In this document: positions 51,370 through 59,412 of the stretch, in pieces
Position numbering within the stretch: position 1 is the first letter of the stretch
Layout of the letters: every line of letters begins with the position of its first letter
Source of the DNA: Gemmatimonadota bacterium
Lineage (GTDB): Bacteria > Gemmatimonadota > Gemmatimonadetes > Longimicrobiales > Gaopeijiaceae
DNA: 64,000 nucleotides
Assembly: GCA_041390125.1 (NCBI GenBank)
Contig: JAWKQN010000007.1
Coordinates: 62,001 to 126,000 of the forward strand
Reading direction: 5' to 3'
The notes under the pieces: model-generated
What the model was told of the DNA's origin: nothing
Databases searched by the model: none
Seen by the model: only the letters and a program-made list of their open reading frames with translations
Made by a program: the position numbers and the translations under genes

Positions 51370-52298
51370 CAGACCTCCTCCCCGGAGGTCAGCCGCCGGA
51401 AGAGATCCTCCAGGTTGGCGCGCTCCTGGCGCAGCTCCCACAGCGTCCAGGCGCGATCCTTGGCCAGCTCGAAGATCCGGGGACGCAGCTCGAGGCCGCC
51501 GATGGTCTGGAGGGTCACCCGGGTGCGGCCGGGGAGGGCTTCCGCGTGGGTGGCGGCGACGCCGTCGAGTGCGGCCAGGGACGCCTCCACGTCGACCCCT
51601 TCCGCCTCCACCACCAGCGTGACTCCGCCGGAACGGGCCGCGGCGAGGTCCTGCACGGTGCCGTCGGCGATGAGCCGACCCGCGGACAGGATCAACAAAC
51701 GCGAACAGGTGGCCTCCACCTCCTGCATCACGTGGGTGCTCAGCAGCACGGTGCGCTCGCGGCCGAGCGTGCTCACCAGCCTGCGGATCTCGACGCGTTG
51801 GTTCGGATCGAGTCCTTCGGTGGGCTCGTCGAGCACCAACAGCTCGGGCTTGTGCAGGATGGCTCCGGCCAGCCCCACGCGCTGTCGGTAGCCCTTGGAC
51901 AGCTCCCCGATGGGCCGGAAGAAGACGGCGCCGAGGTCCGTCTCGTCCGCCGCCTCACGCACGGCGCGCCGGAGCGTCTCTCCCTCCAGCTCGCGCAAGC
52001 GACCCACGTGCTCGAGGTACTCGCAGACCAGCATGCCGTCGTACAGCGGGTTGGCCTCGGGGAGGAAGCCGATCCTGCGACGGGCTCCGATCAGGTCGTC
52101 CTGGAGGGGGCGGCCGTCGAACAGGATGCGGCCCTCGTCCGGCTCGAGGCCGCCGACGATCATCCGCATGGTGGTGGTCTTGCCGGCCCCGTTGGGGCCG
52201 AGGAATCCGACCACTTCGCCGCGGTGGATCTCGAAGCTCAACGTGTCGACCGCGGTGAGATCGCCGAAGCGCTTGGTCACTCCGTCGACCGAGAACAC
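51369..52298 (-). CDS. ABC transporter ATPase, GldA-like
   Basis: The 309-residue ATPase has Walker A GPNGAGKTTTM, Q-loop in FLPEANPLYD, signature motif LSKGYRQRVGLAGAIL, Walker B LLVLDEPTEGLDP, and the switch His in LLSTHVMQEVE. The C-terminal 80 residues form the regulatory extension seen in GldA/CcmA-type ATPases (FELAKDRAWTLWELRQERANLEDLFRRL). First gene of the leftward operon ATPase, permease-GldG, DUF4340. A GTG start is used. Confidence 0.93.
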   Translation of the reverse strand: MFSVDGVTKRFGDLTAVDTLSFEIHRGEVVGFLGPNGAGKTTTMRMIVGGLEPDEGRILFDGRPLQDDLIGARRRIGFLPEANPLYDGMLVCEYLEHVGRLRELEGETLRRAVREAADETDLGAVFFRPIGELSKGYRQRVGLAGAILHKPELLVLDEPTEGLDPNQRVEIRRLVSTLGRERTVLLSTHVMQEVEATCSRLLILSAGRLIADGTVQDLAAARSGGVTLVVEAEGVDVEASLAALDGVAATHAEALPGRTRVTLQTIGGLELRPRIFELAKDRAWTLWELRQERANLEDLFRRLTSGEEV

Positions 52299-52752
52299 TC
52301 GTCACTGCCTCCTCTCACGTCTGCGCGTCCCCGCGGGCTCCGGGCAGGGCGCGGCGGAGCGTCCCACGGGTCGGGCGCGTCCCTGGTGCGACTCGTGCGC
52401 GGGTCCTTCGACGCGCGGCGCAGTCCCAGGGTTGGTCCGGTCGACCGCGGTCGAAAGGAGTCCGTCGGCTCGTGCGGCACGGGCCCGCAGGCCCTGCTCC
52501 CGCCGAGCGGTCCCGATTCTAGACGGGGCCTCCGGGGGTGTCCAGTGCCCCGTCCGGAGCCGCGTGGGGTCGGCGGCGAGGCGCGCGCGGGAGGCGGAGC
52601 TGCCCGGCACCCCTCGCCGAGCACGGGGTTCCGGATGAAACCCGGAAGGGCGCGTCGCGTAGCACAGTCGGCCCGCCCACCCCGGGCAGGGCGCCCTCGC
52701 GTTCCCGACCCCGGGGTCCTCGTTCCCCGCATCTCTCCAACCGGTCAGCGCC
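52299..52752. promoter_or_regulatory. 450-base divergent intergenic region
   Basis: No supported gene. A perfect 14-bp palindrome TCGACCGCGGTCGA at 52441-52454 could be an operator for one of the flanking divergent genes; no clear -35/-10 pair seen. Confidence 0.3.
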
Positions 52753-53703
52753 ATGCGAACCCGCCCCGTCGTGCTCCTGTGCGCCGCCACGCTCCTCGGC
52801 GCGTGCGGCGGAGCCCCGCCCCCGCCGGCGCCGCGCCCGCCGGAGCCCGCGCCCGATCCGGCGCGCGTGGCCGCGGCCCGGGTCGCCTCGGTCGAGTTGT
52901 CCCCCTCCCCACTGATGGTGGAGGTCGGCGACACCATCGTGGTCCGCGGGGTCCTGCGGGACTCCGCCGGGGTCGTGGTGGAAGGGGCCGAGTGGGGAAT
53001 CGGCGCCGAAGGCGGCGCCGACGTGCGGTCCATCAAGGAGCGGCAACCCGAGAGCTACGAGCTGTGGGGACTCGAGCCCGGTGCCGCCACGCTCGCAGTC
53101 TTCGCCGGGCTGCCCGCGGTGGTGGGCGACGAGCCCAACTGGACGCTCATCGCCGAGGTGCCGGTCGAGGTGCGCAGCCGCGTCGGATCTCTCGCGATCG
53201 CCCAGCCCCGGTTCGCCCCGTACACGGGCACGTCGTTCCTGCTGGAGGCGGACGTGCGCTCCACCACGGGCGCCCCCGCGGATGCGGAGGTGCACTGGAG
53301 CACCAGCAATCCCGCCGTGGCGCGCGTGCAGTCCGGCGGACGCCTCAGCCTTTTCGCGCCCGGCACCGTGCAGGTGTACGCGCAGGCGGACGCGCAGGCG
53401 GATACGCTGGCCCTGGAGGTGGAGGCCAATCCGGTCCGACGGCTGCGCGTCACCGTGCCGGACGGGCCGATCCGCGCGGGCGCGGAGATCGCGCTCGTGG
53501 CCGAGGCCCGGGACGCGCGGGGACGCCCGCTCGAGGATGCGGCGGTGCTGTGGGAGGTCCGGTCGGTCGGAGGCGAAGGCGCCGGCTCCGCCCGGATCAC
53601 CGACGACGGGCGCTTCACGGCCGCGCGCGCGGGTCGCTACCGCGTCACGGCCGTGAGCGGCACCGTCCGGGAATCCGTCGAGATCGACGTGACCGCCGGC
53701 TGA
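52753..53703 (+). CDS. Ig-like (Big2-type) lipoprotein
   Basis: The 316-residue protein has lipobox LLGAC and a Pro-rich spacer. Three bacterial Ig-like domains follow: about 45-135, 140-230 (VHWSTSNPAVARVQSGGRLSLFAPGTVQVYAQ in pieces, the Big2 signature) and 235-315 (VLWEVRSVGGEGAGSARITDDGRFTAARAGRYRV in pieces). Such proteins act as surface adhesin or spacer modules. A short duplication 'AQADAQAD' is visible near 215. Partners unknown. Confidence 0.8.
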   Translation: MRTRPVVLLCAATLLGACGGAPPPPAPRPPEPAPDPARVAAARVASVELSPSPLMVEVGDTIVVRGVLRDSAGVVVEGAEWGIGAEGGADVRSIKERQPESYELWGLEPGAATLAVFAGLPAVVGDEPNWTLIAEVPVEVRSRVGSLAIAQPRFAPYTGTSFLLEADVRSTTGAPADAEVHWSTSNPAVARVQSGGRLSLFAPGTVQVYAQADAQADTLALEVEANPVRRLRVTVPDGPIRAGAEIALVAEARDARGRPLEDAAVLWEVRSVGGEGAGSARITDDGRFTAARAGRYRVTAVSGTVRESVEIDVTAG

Positions 53704-53724
53704 GCCGGTGGCCGGCGGGCGGCG

Positions 53725-53994
53725 CTACTCGGCGCGCAGCTCCTCCACCTCGCGCTCCTTGCGGGCCACCTCCTCGGAGATGGCGGCCACCGCGTCGCAC
53801 TTGGTCTCGAAGCCCGGGATGGGCTCACTGCGCTGGTAGAGGGCGAAGACCTCCTCCCCCATCTCACGGAAGAGATCGCGACGCTGCCCGTTGAGCCGGG
53901 CGATGTCCGCCTTCAGGCGGGTCACCTGCGCGAGCTCCTGCGCCTCCTCCTTGGCCTTGGCGATCCCCTTCTTGACGTTGTCCATCAGGCTCAT
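53725..53994 (-). CDS. Small coiled-coil protein
   Basis: The 89-residue protein is almost entirely helical: NVKKGIAKAKEEAQELAQVTRLKADIARLNGQRRDLFREM in pieces, then EEVARKEREVEELRAE. The heptad-like charge pattern supports a coiled coil. No metal or enzyme motifs. Similar small 'zinc ribbon plus coil' proteins exist, but the ribbon is missing here. Function unknown. Confidence 0.65.
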   Translation of the reverse strand: MSLMDNVKKGIAKAKEEAQELAQVTRLKADIARLNGQRRDLFREMGEEVFALYQRSEPIPGFETKCDAVAAISEEVARKEREVEELRAE

Positions 53995-54228
53995 GGCGGC
54001 GCGCTCCTGCTCGGGTGGGCGATGCTTCAATCTAGCGGATCGGCGCCGGCCCGGGGGCCGGATCGCCGCCGCTCCGCACCCCGACGAGGGCCGGGCGCCC
54101 GGGGTTTCCGGCGCCCGGCTCCGGGTTACCTTCAGGCTCGACGCCCGCTGCCGCCGCTCCGCGCCCCGCGCGGACCGACGCCCGACCGCGGACGTGCCTC
54201 TCCCGCCCGTCCGCCCACCGAGGTCCGC

Positions 54229-55200
54229 ATGAACGTCATCCGCATCCACGAGACCGGCGGTCCCGAGGTCATGAAGCTCGAGTCCGGGACCGTCACCGAG
54301 CCCGGGCCGGGCGAGATCCGCCTGCGCCACACCGCGATCGGCCTCAACTACATCGACACCTACCACCGGTCCGGGCTCTACCCCGTGCCGCTCCCGTCCG
54401 GCCTCGGCCTGGAGGCCGCCGGGGTGGTGGAGGCCGTCGGGGAGGGCGTGGAGCACCTGAAGACCGGAGAGCGGGTCGCCTACGGGAACGGCCCGCTCGG
54501 CGCCTACGCGGAGGTGCGCGTCATGCCCGCCAACCGGGTGACGCGCATCCCGGAGACCGTGGCCGACGACACCGCGGCGGCCATGATGCTCAAGGGCATG
54601 ACCGTGCGCTACCTGCTCAAGGAGACCTACGCGGTCCAACCCGGCGACACCGTGCTCATCCACGCGGCCGCCGGGGGTGTCGGATCGATCGCCGGCCAGT
54701 GGGCGAAGGCGCTCGGAGCCACGGTGATCGGAACCGCGGGCTCGCCCGAGAAGTGCGAGCTGGCGCGCGCGCACGGCTACGATCACTGCATCGACTACTC
54801 GCGCGAGGACGTGGCGGCGCGCGTCCGTGAGCTGACCGACGGCACCGGCGTGCCGGTGGTCTACGACGGCGTCGGGCGCGCCACGCTGGAGGCGTCGCTG
54901 GACTCGCTCCGTCCGCGGGGACTGCTCGTGAGCTTCGGCAACGCATCCGGGCCCGTCACCGGCTTCAGCCTGGGGACGCTCGCCAGCAAGGGATCGCTGT
55001 ACGTGACGAGACCGACCCTCGGGACGCACGTCGCCACCGATGAAGCGCTCCAGGCCAACGCGCGCGACGTCATCGACATCGTCGCCTCGGGCAAGGTGCG
55101 CATCGACGTGGCGCAGCGCTTTCCGCTGGGGGAGGCCGCGGAGGCCCACCGCGCGCTCGAGGCACGCCGCACGACCGGATCGACGGTGCTGGTCCCCTGA
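54229..55200 (+). CDS. qor: NADPH:quinone oxidoreductase (zeta-crystallin type)
   Basis: The 323-residue medium-chain oxidoreductase lacks the zinc sites. Motifs: GLNYIDTYHRSGLYPVPLPSGLG in part, AYGNGPLGAYAE, and the NADPH-binding VLIHAAAGGVGSIAGQWAKALG in part followed by VIGTAGSPEKCELARAHG. It reduces quinones one electron at a time and protects against redox stress. It stands as a single gene between an unrelated coiled-coil gene and an S9 peptidase. Confidence 0.94.
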   Translation: MNVIRIHETGGPEVMKLESGTVTEPGPGEIRLRHTAIGLNYIDTYHRSGLYPVPLPSGLGLEAAGVVEAVGEGVEHLKTGERVAYGNGPLGAYAEVRVMPANRVTRIPETVADDTAAAMMLKGMTVRYLLKETYAVQPGDTVLIHAAAGGVGSIAGQWAKALGATVIGTAGSPEKCELARAHGYDHCIDYSREDVAARVRELTDGTGVPVVYDGVGRATLEASLDSLRPRGLLVSFGNASGPVTGFSLGTLASKGSLYVTRPTLGTHVATDEALQANARDVIDIVASGKVRIDVAQRFPLGEAAEAHRALEARRTTGSTVLVP

Positions 55201-55302
55201 AGGTGGGCGTCCGCTTCGCAGCGGACCATTGACAGCGACGAGCGGGCGCCGGATCGTGCGCGCTCGCCCCCTCGTCCTGACACCCAACTCCAGGAACCGG
55301 TC

Positions 55303-56445
55303 ATGCACACCCGCGTCTCCGCCGCGCGTGTCCCGGGTGCGTTCGCCCTGGCGCTCGCCCTGCTGCCCGTCGCGCAACCGCTCCACGCCCAACAGAACGG
55401 CCGGCGGACCGGCATGGATCCCTCCCGGGCGGAGGAGCTCTACGTCTCCAACCGCTGGGAGGACCATCCCTCCCGCGACTACCAGGCCGACATCGAGTCC
55501 AAGGCCCGGATCGACAGCATCTACGCGGCCGTGACCGAGGGCGTCGTCGACTACCGCAAGATCACCTACCGCAGCCGCATCGACGGGATGGAGATCCCGG
55601 CGTACGTCTTCCAGCCGCTGCGGAAGCGGGGTACCCACGGGCATGCCGCCATGATCTGGGTGCATGGAGGCGTGCACGGGAACTGGGGTGCCAGCATGTG
55701 GCCGTTCGTCCGAGAGGCGGTCGAGCGGGGGTACGTGATCATCGCGCCCGAATACCGGGGCAGCACGGGGTACGGCGAGGAGCACCACCGCGCCATCGAC
55801 TACGGGGGCTACGAGGTGGACGACGTCATCTCCGCCTACGATTGGCTGACGTCGGAGCTGCACCACGTGGACCCGGAGCGCGTGGGCATGATGGGCTGGA
55901 GCCACGGCGGGTACATCACCATCATGTCGATCACGCGCGCCCAGCATCCCTTCCAGGCGGGCGCCGCGCTCGTGCCGGTCACCAACCTGATCTTCCGGCT
56001 CTCCTTCAAGGGGCCGGGCTATCAACGCAGCTTCGCCACGCAGGAGCGCATCCAGGGCCTGCCCTTCGAGCAGCGCGAGATCTACAAGGAGCGCTCTCCC
56101 TACTACCGGGTGGACGACCTGCAGACGCCGCTGCTCGTGCACGTGGCCACCAACGACCAGGACGTCAACTTCGAGGAGGCGTCCATGCTCGTGTACAAGC
56201 TGCGGGCAACCAAGCCGGACCTGACGGAGACCAAGATCTACGTGGATCCGGCGCCCTGGGGCCGCAGCATCGGGCACGCCTTCAGCCGACGGGTGGATCC
56301 CGAGACGCTGGAGCGGGTGGATTCTCCCGCGCAGCGCGATTCGTGGAACCGTACGTGGACGTTCCTGGAGGAGCACCTGCGGCCCTACGAGGATCCCAAC
56401 AACCAGATGCCGGTCCGCACCGGGCCCGGCACCGACCGGAACTGA
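55303..56445 (+). CDS. Secreted S9 family peptidase / alpha-beta hydrolase
   Basis: The 380-residue exported protein has a signal peptide ending in LHAQ. Prolyl-oligopeptidase-type catalytic domain: MIWVHGGVHGNWG (oxyanion region), PEYRGSTGYGEEHH, nucleophile Ser200 in GWSHGG, Asp285 in NDQD and His325 in IGHAF. The N-terminal propeller of full S9 enzymes is absent (the family usually has 600-800 residues), so this is the catalytic domain alone, probably acting on small peptides or esters. Confidence 0.88.
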   Translation: MHTRVSAARVPGAFALALALLPVAQPLHAQQNGRRTGMDPSRAEELYVSNRWEDHPSRDYQADIESKARIDSIYAAVTEGVVDYRKITYRSRIDGMEIPAYVFQPLRKRGTHGHAAMIWVHGGVHGNWGASMWPFVREAVERGYVIIAPEYRGSTGYGEEHHRAIDYGGYEVDDVISAYDWLTSELHHVDPERVGMMGWSHGGYITIMSITRAQHPFQAGAALVPVTNLIFRLSFKGPGYQRSFATQERIQGLPFEQREIYKERSPYYRVDDLQTPLLVHVATNDQDVNFEEASMLVYKLRATKPDLTETKIYVDPAPWGRSIGHAFSRRVDPETLERVDSPAQRDSWNRTWTFLEEHLRPYEDPNNQMPVRTGPGTDRN

Positions 56446-56500
56446 GCCCGACGGCACGCGAACCGATCGCCATGCACCGGCTGCTCGAGGAGGTCCGACC

Positions 56501-57025
56501 ATGAGAACCCGCGCGCTCCTTCCCCTGGCCCTGCTGGCCGTGGCCGCGCCGGTGGGCGCACAGACGGAGGCGGCGATCCGCGACGAGATGCTCGGCCACT
56601 TCGAGCAGTCGTCCGCGAAGTTCGTGATGCTGGCCGAGGCGATGCCGGGCTCCCTCTACGAATGGGCGCCGGCGGAGGGCGTCATGGAGGTGGGGCACGT
56701 CTACATGCACGTGGCGCGCTACAACTTCATGTATCTCGAGGACAATCTCGGCATCCCGGCTCCGCAGGACGTGGACCTGGACGCCCTCGAGGGCATCCGG
56801 GACAAGGCCCGGGTGCAGGCGCTCCTGCAGCGCTCCATCGAGCACGTCCGGAGCGCGGTGGGAGCGCTGCCCGCGGCGGACGTCGGCCGCACCACGGAGC
56901 TGTACGGGCGCGACGTCCCCGGCTGGGCTGTTCTCGTGCAGCTCGTGGCCCACATGAACGAGCACCTCGGGCAGTCCATCGCCTATGCGCGGATGAACGG
57001 GGTGGTGCCGCCGTGGTCGGGTTGA
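56501..57025 (+). CDS. Secreted DinB-family metal-binding protein
   Basis: The 174-residue protein has a signal peptide ending in VGAQ, then a four-helix DinB fold with three spaced His ligands: one in EVGHVYMHVARYN and two in HMNEHLGQSIAY. DinB proteins are usually cytoplasmic thiol-transferase or damage-response factors, so export is unusual. Starts 55 bases after the S9 peptidase and may share its transcript. Confidence 0.85.
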   Translation: MRTRALLPLALLAVAAPVGAQTEAAIRDEMLGHFEQSSAKFVMLAEAMPGSLYEWAPAEGVMEVGHVYMHVARYNFMYLEDNLGIPAPQDVDLDALEGIRDKARVQALLQRSIEHVRSAVGALPAADVGRTTELYGRDVPGWAVLVQLVAHMNEHLGQSIAYARMNGVVPPWSG

Positions 57026-57053
57026 GCCCGACCGCGGCGCTCGCGTCCCGGGC

Positions 57054-57278
57054 GTGAGCGCCCGGGATCCGGAGGACGAGCTCGAGGCCTTCCTCGATCT
57101 CGAGGCCGACGCCACCTGCCCGTACTGCGGCGAACCCGCCGAAGTGGACCTCGACCCCTCCGGCGGTGCCGTCCAGGTCTACGTGGAGGACTGTGCGGTC
57201 TGCTGCCGGCCCTGGCAGGTCCGGGTGTGGTTCGGCCCGGATGGTCGCGCGCAGGTGAGCCTGGACGCGATGCCCTGA
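57054..57278 (+). CDS. CPxCG-motif small zinc protein
   Basis: The 74-residue protein has two cysteine pairs: CPYCG at 22-26 and CAVCC at 47-51, the layout of 'CPXCG motif-containing cysteine-rich protein' families that bind one zinc. The first 20 residues are acidic. A GTG start is used. Function unknown. Confidence 0.85.
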   Translation: MSARDPEDELEAFLDLEADATCPYCGEPAEVDLDPSGGAVQVYVEDCAVCCRPWQVRVWFGPDGRAQVSLDAMP

Positions 57279-57308
57279 CCGCCCGGTCCCCGCAGCGGGA
57301 CCGGGCGG
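57279..57308. terminator. Bidirectional 12-bp terminator
   Basis: CCGCCCGGTCCC and GGGACCGGGCGG form a perfect 12-bp stem with a 6-base loop; the left arm begins on the base after the zinc-protein stop, and the convergent gene ends at 57323. Confidence 0.75.
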
Positions 57309-57322
57309 CTCATCGACGGCCA

Positions 57323-57856
57323 TCAACGCCCGGGCAGGTACTCCGCCGGGATCGGATTGCCCTCGCGCTCCTGATCGAAGAACCAGGACAGGATCCACCA
57401 GCGCTGGCCGTCCCAGGTGAGCTGGATGGAGTTGATGCCGCGCGCGAACGGCTGTCCGTCCGGGGTGGTGGACGAGGCGTACGTGCTCCACACATGCGCG
57501 ACGTTGCCGAAGCGCTGGACCACACGGTGGATCTCGCGCTCGTAGAAGCCCTCCGCGCGCGGACCGCCCGTCGCGTCATGGTACTCATCCAGGGTCATGG
57601 TGCGGAGGCGCACACCGCCCTGGCCGTCCGGGCCCGGCATCCCCATCAAGGCCGAGGGGTGGTGCAGGGTGCGGTCACGCTCGCGGTCGGGTGCCTCCCC
57701 GGCCGGACCGGAGACCACGTCGTAGTAGGCCGCCAGGATGCCATCCAACGTGGCCACGTCCGCCGGACGGGCAGGGCGCGCCTGGGCGGAGAGACCCGCG
57801 GGCAGGACGGCCGCCAGAACGAGGAGCGGGAGAAGGACGCGGTGGGCGCGGGCCAT
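57323..57856 (-). CDS. Secreted SnoaL/NTF2-like protein
   Basis: The 177-residue protein has a signal peptide ending in GLSAQ. The rest follows the NTF2/SnoaL layout: an N-terminal helix (VATLDGILAAYYDVVSGP), a loop with DRERDRTLHHPSALM, strands ending in HVWSTYASST and a last pair INSIQLTWDGQRWWILSWFFDQE in pieces. No catalytic residues can be assigned. The ATG at 57856 is chosen for the signal peptide. Confidence 0.75.
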   Translation of the reverse strand: MARAHRVLLPLLVLAAVLPAGLSAQARPARPADVATLDGILAAYYDVVSGPAGEAPDRERDRTLHHPSALMGMPGPDGQGGVRLRTMTLDEYHDATGGPRAEGFYEREIHRVVQRFGNVAHVWSTYASSTTPDGQPFARGINSIQLTWDGQRWWILSWFFDQEREGNPIPAEYLPGR

Positions 57857-57939
57857 GGGAGAGCTCCGTGGTTGAGGAATCGCGGCGGACGTGCGCATTC
57901 TACTGCGGCACCCAGGCGTCCTTCGAGGAGACCGCTGCC

Positions 57940-59406
57940 ATGCCCCCGTCCCCGACGTCGACCGGCTTGCCTCCGCTCGGGACCGCCGAGCTGCCCGAGC
58001 CCCCGCGGCCGCGGGGGCTGCAGTGGGTGGGCGTCGTGGGGCCCGGCGTCATCGTGCTGGGTGCCTCCATCGGCAGTGGCGAGTTCCTGCTCGGCCCCGC
58101 CGCCTTCGTCCAGTACGGTCTGACCCTGCTGTGGGTGACGCTGGTTGCCGCCTTCCTGCAGACGGTCTTCAACACCGAGCTGATGCGCTATACCCTGGCC
58201 ACGGGTGAGCCCGTGTTCGCGGGCTTCATGCGCACGCGCCCCGGGGCCGCCTTCTGGGCCTGGGTCTACGCGTTGCTCTATTTCCTGCAGGTCGGCTGGC
58301 CGGGGTGGGCCGGTGCGGCGGCCGGTGCCGTCTTCTTCCTGTTCGCGCGGGACCTGGCCGGTCCGGAGCACGCCAGCCTCGTCTACTGGATCGGCGTGGG
58401 CACCTTCGTGGCGTGCATCGCCATCCTCCTCGTCGGCAAGCGGGTGGAGCGTACGCTGGAGTGGCTGAACTGGATCCTGGTCACGGCCATCCTGGCGGGC
58501 GGTGTGATCCTCGCCGTGCTCTTCGTGCCGGGAGAGGTGTGGGGACGCGGCGTCAGCGGCTTCGTGGGCTTCGATCCGATCGAAGGGGGCTTCCGCTTCT
58601 TTCCGCCCGGCGCGGACTTCTTCCTCATCGGCGCCTTCGCGGCGTATTCCGGCGCGGGCGGCGTGATCAACCTCTCCCTTTCCAGCTGGGCCCGCGACAA
58701 GGGCTACGGGATGGGGCAGGTCACCGGCTACATCCCCTCTGCGGTGGGAGGCGAGAAGGTGGACCTGGCGCACGTCGGCTCCACCTTCGCCACCACGCCG
58801 GAGGCGATGGAGCGCTGGCGGGGGTGGTGGCGGATCGTGCGTGCCGACCAGTGGCTGGTGTATTTCCTGGGCGCGCTGTTGGGGATGTTCCTCCCGGCGC
58901 TGCTGTACGTGACGTTCCTGGAGGCGGGCACCGACATCCGCGGGCTCGCCGTTGCGGCCGAGCTGGCCGGAGCCATGGCACGCCAGGTGGGACCCCTCGC
59001 GGGAGGGGCCGTCGCGCTCATGGCCGTCTGGGTGCTGTTCAAGGCACAGCTCGACATCGTGGAGGGCATGGCGCGCGCCATCACCGACATCCTGTGGACC
59101 GGGAGCGCGCGCGCGCGCGCCTGGCGTGGCGGGGACGTCCGGGTCCTCTACTACACGGTGCTGGTCTGCGTCGCCGTCTGGGGGATCATCGCCCTGCGTC
59201 TGGCCCAGCCGATCGTGCTGCTGCAGCTCGGCGCCAACATGGCGGGCATCGTCTTCGTGGTGTCCTCCCTCCACCTGCTCCGGGTGAACACCACCGTGCT
59301 GCCGCCGGCGCTCCGGCCTCCGGTCTGGCGTCGCGTCGCGCTGATCGCCACCGCGGTGTTCTACGGCGCGTTCGTGCTGCTCTGGCTGCGGGGTCTGTTC
59401 GGCTGA
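57940..59406 (+). CDS. Nramp-related membrane transporter lacking the canonical metal motif
   Basis: The 488-residue protein has about eleven membrane helices. Helix 1 reads GPGVIVLGASIGSGEFLLGP, where true Nramp proteins have a DPGN metal site, and the region of helix 6 reads GAFAAYSGAGGVINLSLSSW instead of the Met-Pro-His metal motif. It therefore belongs to the Nramp fold but probably not to the Mn/Fe transporters; Mg-type or unknown substrates are possible. The start is the ATG at 57940. Confidence 0.8.
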   Translation: MPPSPTSTGLPPLGTAELPEPPRPRGLQWVGVVGPGVIVLGASIGSGEFLLGPAAFVQYGLTLLWVTLVAAFLQTVFNTELMRYTLATGEPVFAGFMRTRPGAAFWAWVYALLYFLQVGWPGWAGAAAGAVFFLFARDLAGPEHASLVYWIGVGTFVACIAILLVGKRVERTLEWLNWILVTAILAGGVILAVLFVPGEVWGRGVSGFVGFDPIEGGFRFFPPGADFFLIGAFAAYSGAGGVINLSLSSWARDKGYGMGQVTGYIPSAVGGEKVDLAHVGSTFATTPEAMERWRGWWRIVRADQWLVYFLGALLGMFLPALLYVTFLEAGTDIRGLAVAAELAGAMARQVGPLAGGAVALMAVWVLFKAQLDIVEGMARAITDILWTGSARARAWRGGDVRVLYYTVLVCVAVWGIIALRLAQPIVLLQLGANMAGIVFVVSSLHLLRVNTTVLPPALRPPVWRRVALIATAVFYGAFVLLWLRGLFG

Positions 59407-59412
59407 GCCGGC

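Noticed and set aside
52441..52454. 14-bp palindrome as a proven operator
   Set aside because: In such GC-rich DNA a palindrome of this kind can arise by chance, and no promoter elements were found near it.
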